Below, piece by piece: positions 5,754-6,449 of a DNA stretch of 6,449 bases (position 1 is the first letter of the stretch; every line of letters begins with the position of its first letter). The notes beneath the pieces were generated by a model, which was not told the DNA's origin, ran no database searches, and was given only the letters and a program-made list of their open reading frames with translations. The position numbers and the translations under genes are program-made. Source of the DNA: Alphaproteobacteria bacterium (GTDB taxonomy: Bacteria > Pseudomonadota > Alphaproteobacteria > Sphingomonadales > Sphingomonadaceae); NCBI GenBank assembly GCA_028293055.1, contig JAQGLD010000318.1, forward strand, positions 1-6,449. Reading direction: 5' to 3'.

Positions 5754-6449
5754 TCAATTCTCCAGCCGAAGGCCGGGCGCGCGCGTCGCGAACAGCTCGG
5801 TGGCGATGATCCTGCCGATCTCCTCGGTCTTCCAGCGCTTGCCGTTGCTGCTGATCCCGGCATGCTCGTGCCAGCCCTTGAGCAGCGAAAGGCGGTCGCG
5901 GACCGCACGGATGCACTGGCCGTTGACCATCTGGGCCTCGTCGCTCGCGAGCCAGGCGACCGCCGGCGAGCCAAGCGACGGATCCATCGGATCGAACTCG
6001 TCCGGATCGAAATCGTCGGGTTCCTTCGGAGCCCCGACTCCGATCGTCGAGGAGATGCGGGTAAGCCCGCCAGGCGAGATGATGTTGGCGGTGACTCCGA
6101 TCCCGCCGAGCTCGACCGCGAGGGTCAGGGTCAGGCCTGCGATCGCCGCCTTGGCAGTCCCGTAATTGGTCTGGCCGAAATTGCCGAGCAGGCCGGCACC
6201 CGATGTGGTGTTGATGATCCGTCCCGGATAGCGGCCATTGCCCGCCTTGGCGACGCCGCGCCAATGTTGCGCCGCGGCGCGGCAGGTCAGCCAGGTGCCG
6301 CGGACATGGACATTCATCACCAGGTCGAAATCGCTCGCCGACATGTTCCAGATCGCGCGGTCGCGGACGATGCCGGCATTGTTGACCAAGATGTCGACGT
6401 GGCCGAACTGGCTCCACGCGGAGTCCAGCATGGCTTCGACCTGAGCCTC
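5754..6449 (-). CDS. Short-chain dehydrogenase/reductase, MFE-2/3-hydroxyacyl-CoA dehydrogenase-like (N-terminus outside window)
   Basis: The C-terminal 231 residues of an NAD(P)-dependent SDR. The frame is open to the right edge (codons E-A-Q-V-E-A before an internal Met at 6431), and the glycine-rich TGxxxGxG cofactor motif expected about 60 or more residues earlier is absent, so the gene starts beyond the window; Met 6431 is not the true start. Numbered from that Met, visible landmarks are DILVNNAG (13-20), N40 of the NVH segment, the catalytic S77 in NTTSGAG, and Y90-x3-K94 in TNYGTAKAA, plus the post-Tyr ISPGG loop (118-122). The wording NNAGIVRDRAIWNM and GNFGQTNYGTAKA is characteristic of the MFE-2 (HSD17B4) dehydrogenase-like subgroup, which oxidises (R)-3-hydroxyacyl-CoA. 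An acidic segment (KEPDDFDPDEFDPMD, about 136-150) follows the substrate loop. The MaoC gene starts 2 bases after its stop, supporting a shared role. The substrate is not determinable. Confidence 0.9.
   Translation of the reverse strand, partial: EAQVEAMLDSAWSQFGHVDILVNNAGIVRDRAIWNMSASDFDLVMNVHVRGTWLTCRAAAQHWRGVAKAGNGRYPGRIINTTSGAGLLGNFGQTNYGTAKAAIAGLTLTLAVELGGIGVTANIISPGGLTRISSTIGVGAPKEPDDFDPDEFDPMDPSLGSPAVAWLASDEAQMVNGQCIRAVRDRLSLLKGWHEHAGISSNGKRWKTEEIGRIIATELFATRAPGLRLEN
5758..5763 (-). promoter_or_regulatory. Ribosome binding site deciding the GTG start of the MaoC hydratase
   Basis: GGAGAA on the minus strand, located within the last codons of the SDR gene. Its GGAG core is 8 bases from GTG 5751-5749, good spacing, and only 2 bases from the competing TTG at 5757-5755. 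Confidence 0.55.

Noticed and set aside
5146..6165. A 339-codon plus-strand open frame crossing CoA-transferase, MaoC and SDR genes
   Set aside because: It spans three real genes on the other strand, and its sequence is low-information with no domain signature.
5299..6417. A long minus-strand frame that could be read as a 372-residue SDR-overlapping fusion ending in MaoC
   Set aside because: The upstream 220 residues are an out-of-frame reading of the SDR gene. The MaoC homology begins near 5751, where a GTG has a well-placed ribosome site.

Overview
The window is a dense, one-directional block of acyl-CoA catabolism genes. Everything supported lies on the minus strand, so transcription runs from high to low coordinates. 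High GC, strong G/C bias at third codon positions, GTG starts and tight stop/start overlaps suggest an alphaproteobacterium. The protein style resembles sphingomonads (Novosphingobium, Sphingobium and relatives), but this is an impression from composition and family resemblance, not a demonstrated assignment.

Layout in transcription order: (1) a short-chain dehydrogenase of the MFE-2/3-hydroxyacyl-CoA type, N-terminus cut off by the window end (6449-5754); (2) a single-domain MaoC/hydratase-2 enzyme (5751-5299); (3) a family III CoA-transferase (5294-4101); (4) an HMG-CoA lyase family enzyme (4104-3178); (5) a LysR-type regulator (3136-2201); (6) a crotonase family protein (2127-1267); (7) a second, divergent family III CoA-transferase (1270-86); (8) the first 29 codons of a further protein, possibly a transporter (89-1). 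Genes 3/4, 6/7 and 7/8 overlap by 4 bases (ATGA or GTGA), and genes 1/2 and 2/3 are 2 and 4 bases apart. The only gaps of note are 41 bases (before the regulator) and 73 bases (after it); the latter is the only obvious room for an internal promoter. No stretch over 300 bases lacks a gene, and I found no RNA genes, mobile elements, CRISPR or convincing terminators.

Taken together, the genes look like a regulated pathway for an organic acid. A CoA-transferase would load CoA onto a carboxylic acid, a hydratase would add water across a double bond, and the HMG-CoA lyase family enzyme would split a tertiary 3-hydroxyacyl-CoA by retro-Claisen cleavage. The SDR and crotonase would handle further beta-oxidation-like steps, with LysR as the sensor. 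The order hydratase, CoA-transferase, lyase plus a LysR regulator parallels the logic of itaconate (methylsuccinate-type) degradation, but with a DRE-TIM (HMGL-type) lyase instead of a CitE-type lyase. The substrate cannot be read from the sequence; a beta-methyl-branched mono- or dicarboxylic acid is my best inference. No isovaleryl-CoA dehydrogenase, methylcrotonyl-CoA carboxylase or thiolase is present in the window, so ordinary leucine degradation is not supported.
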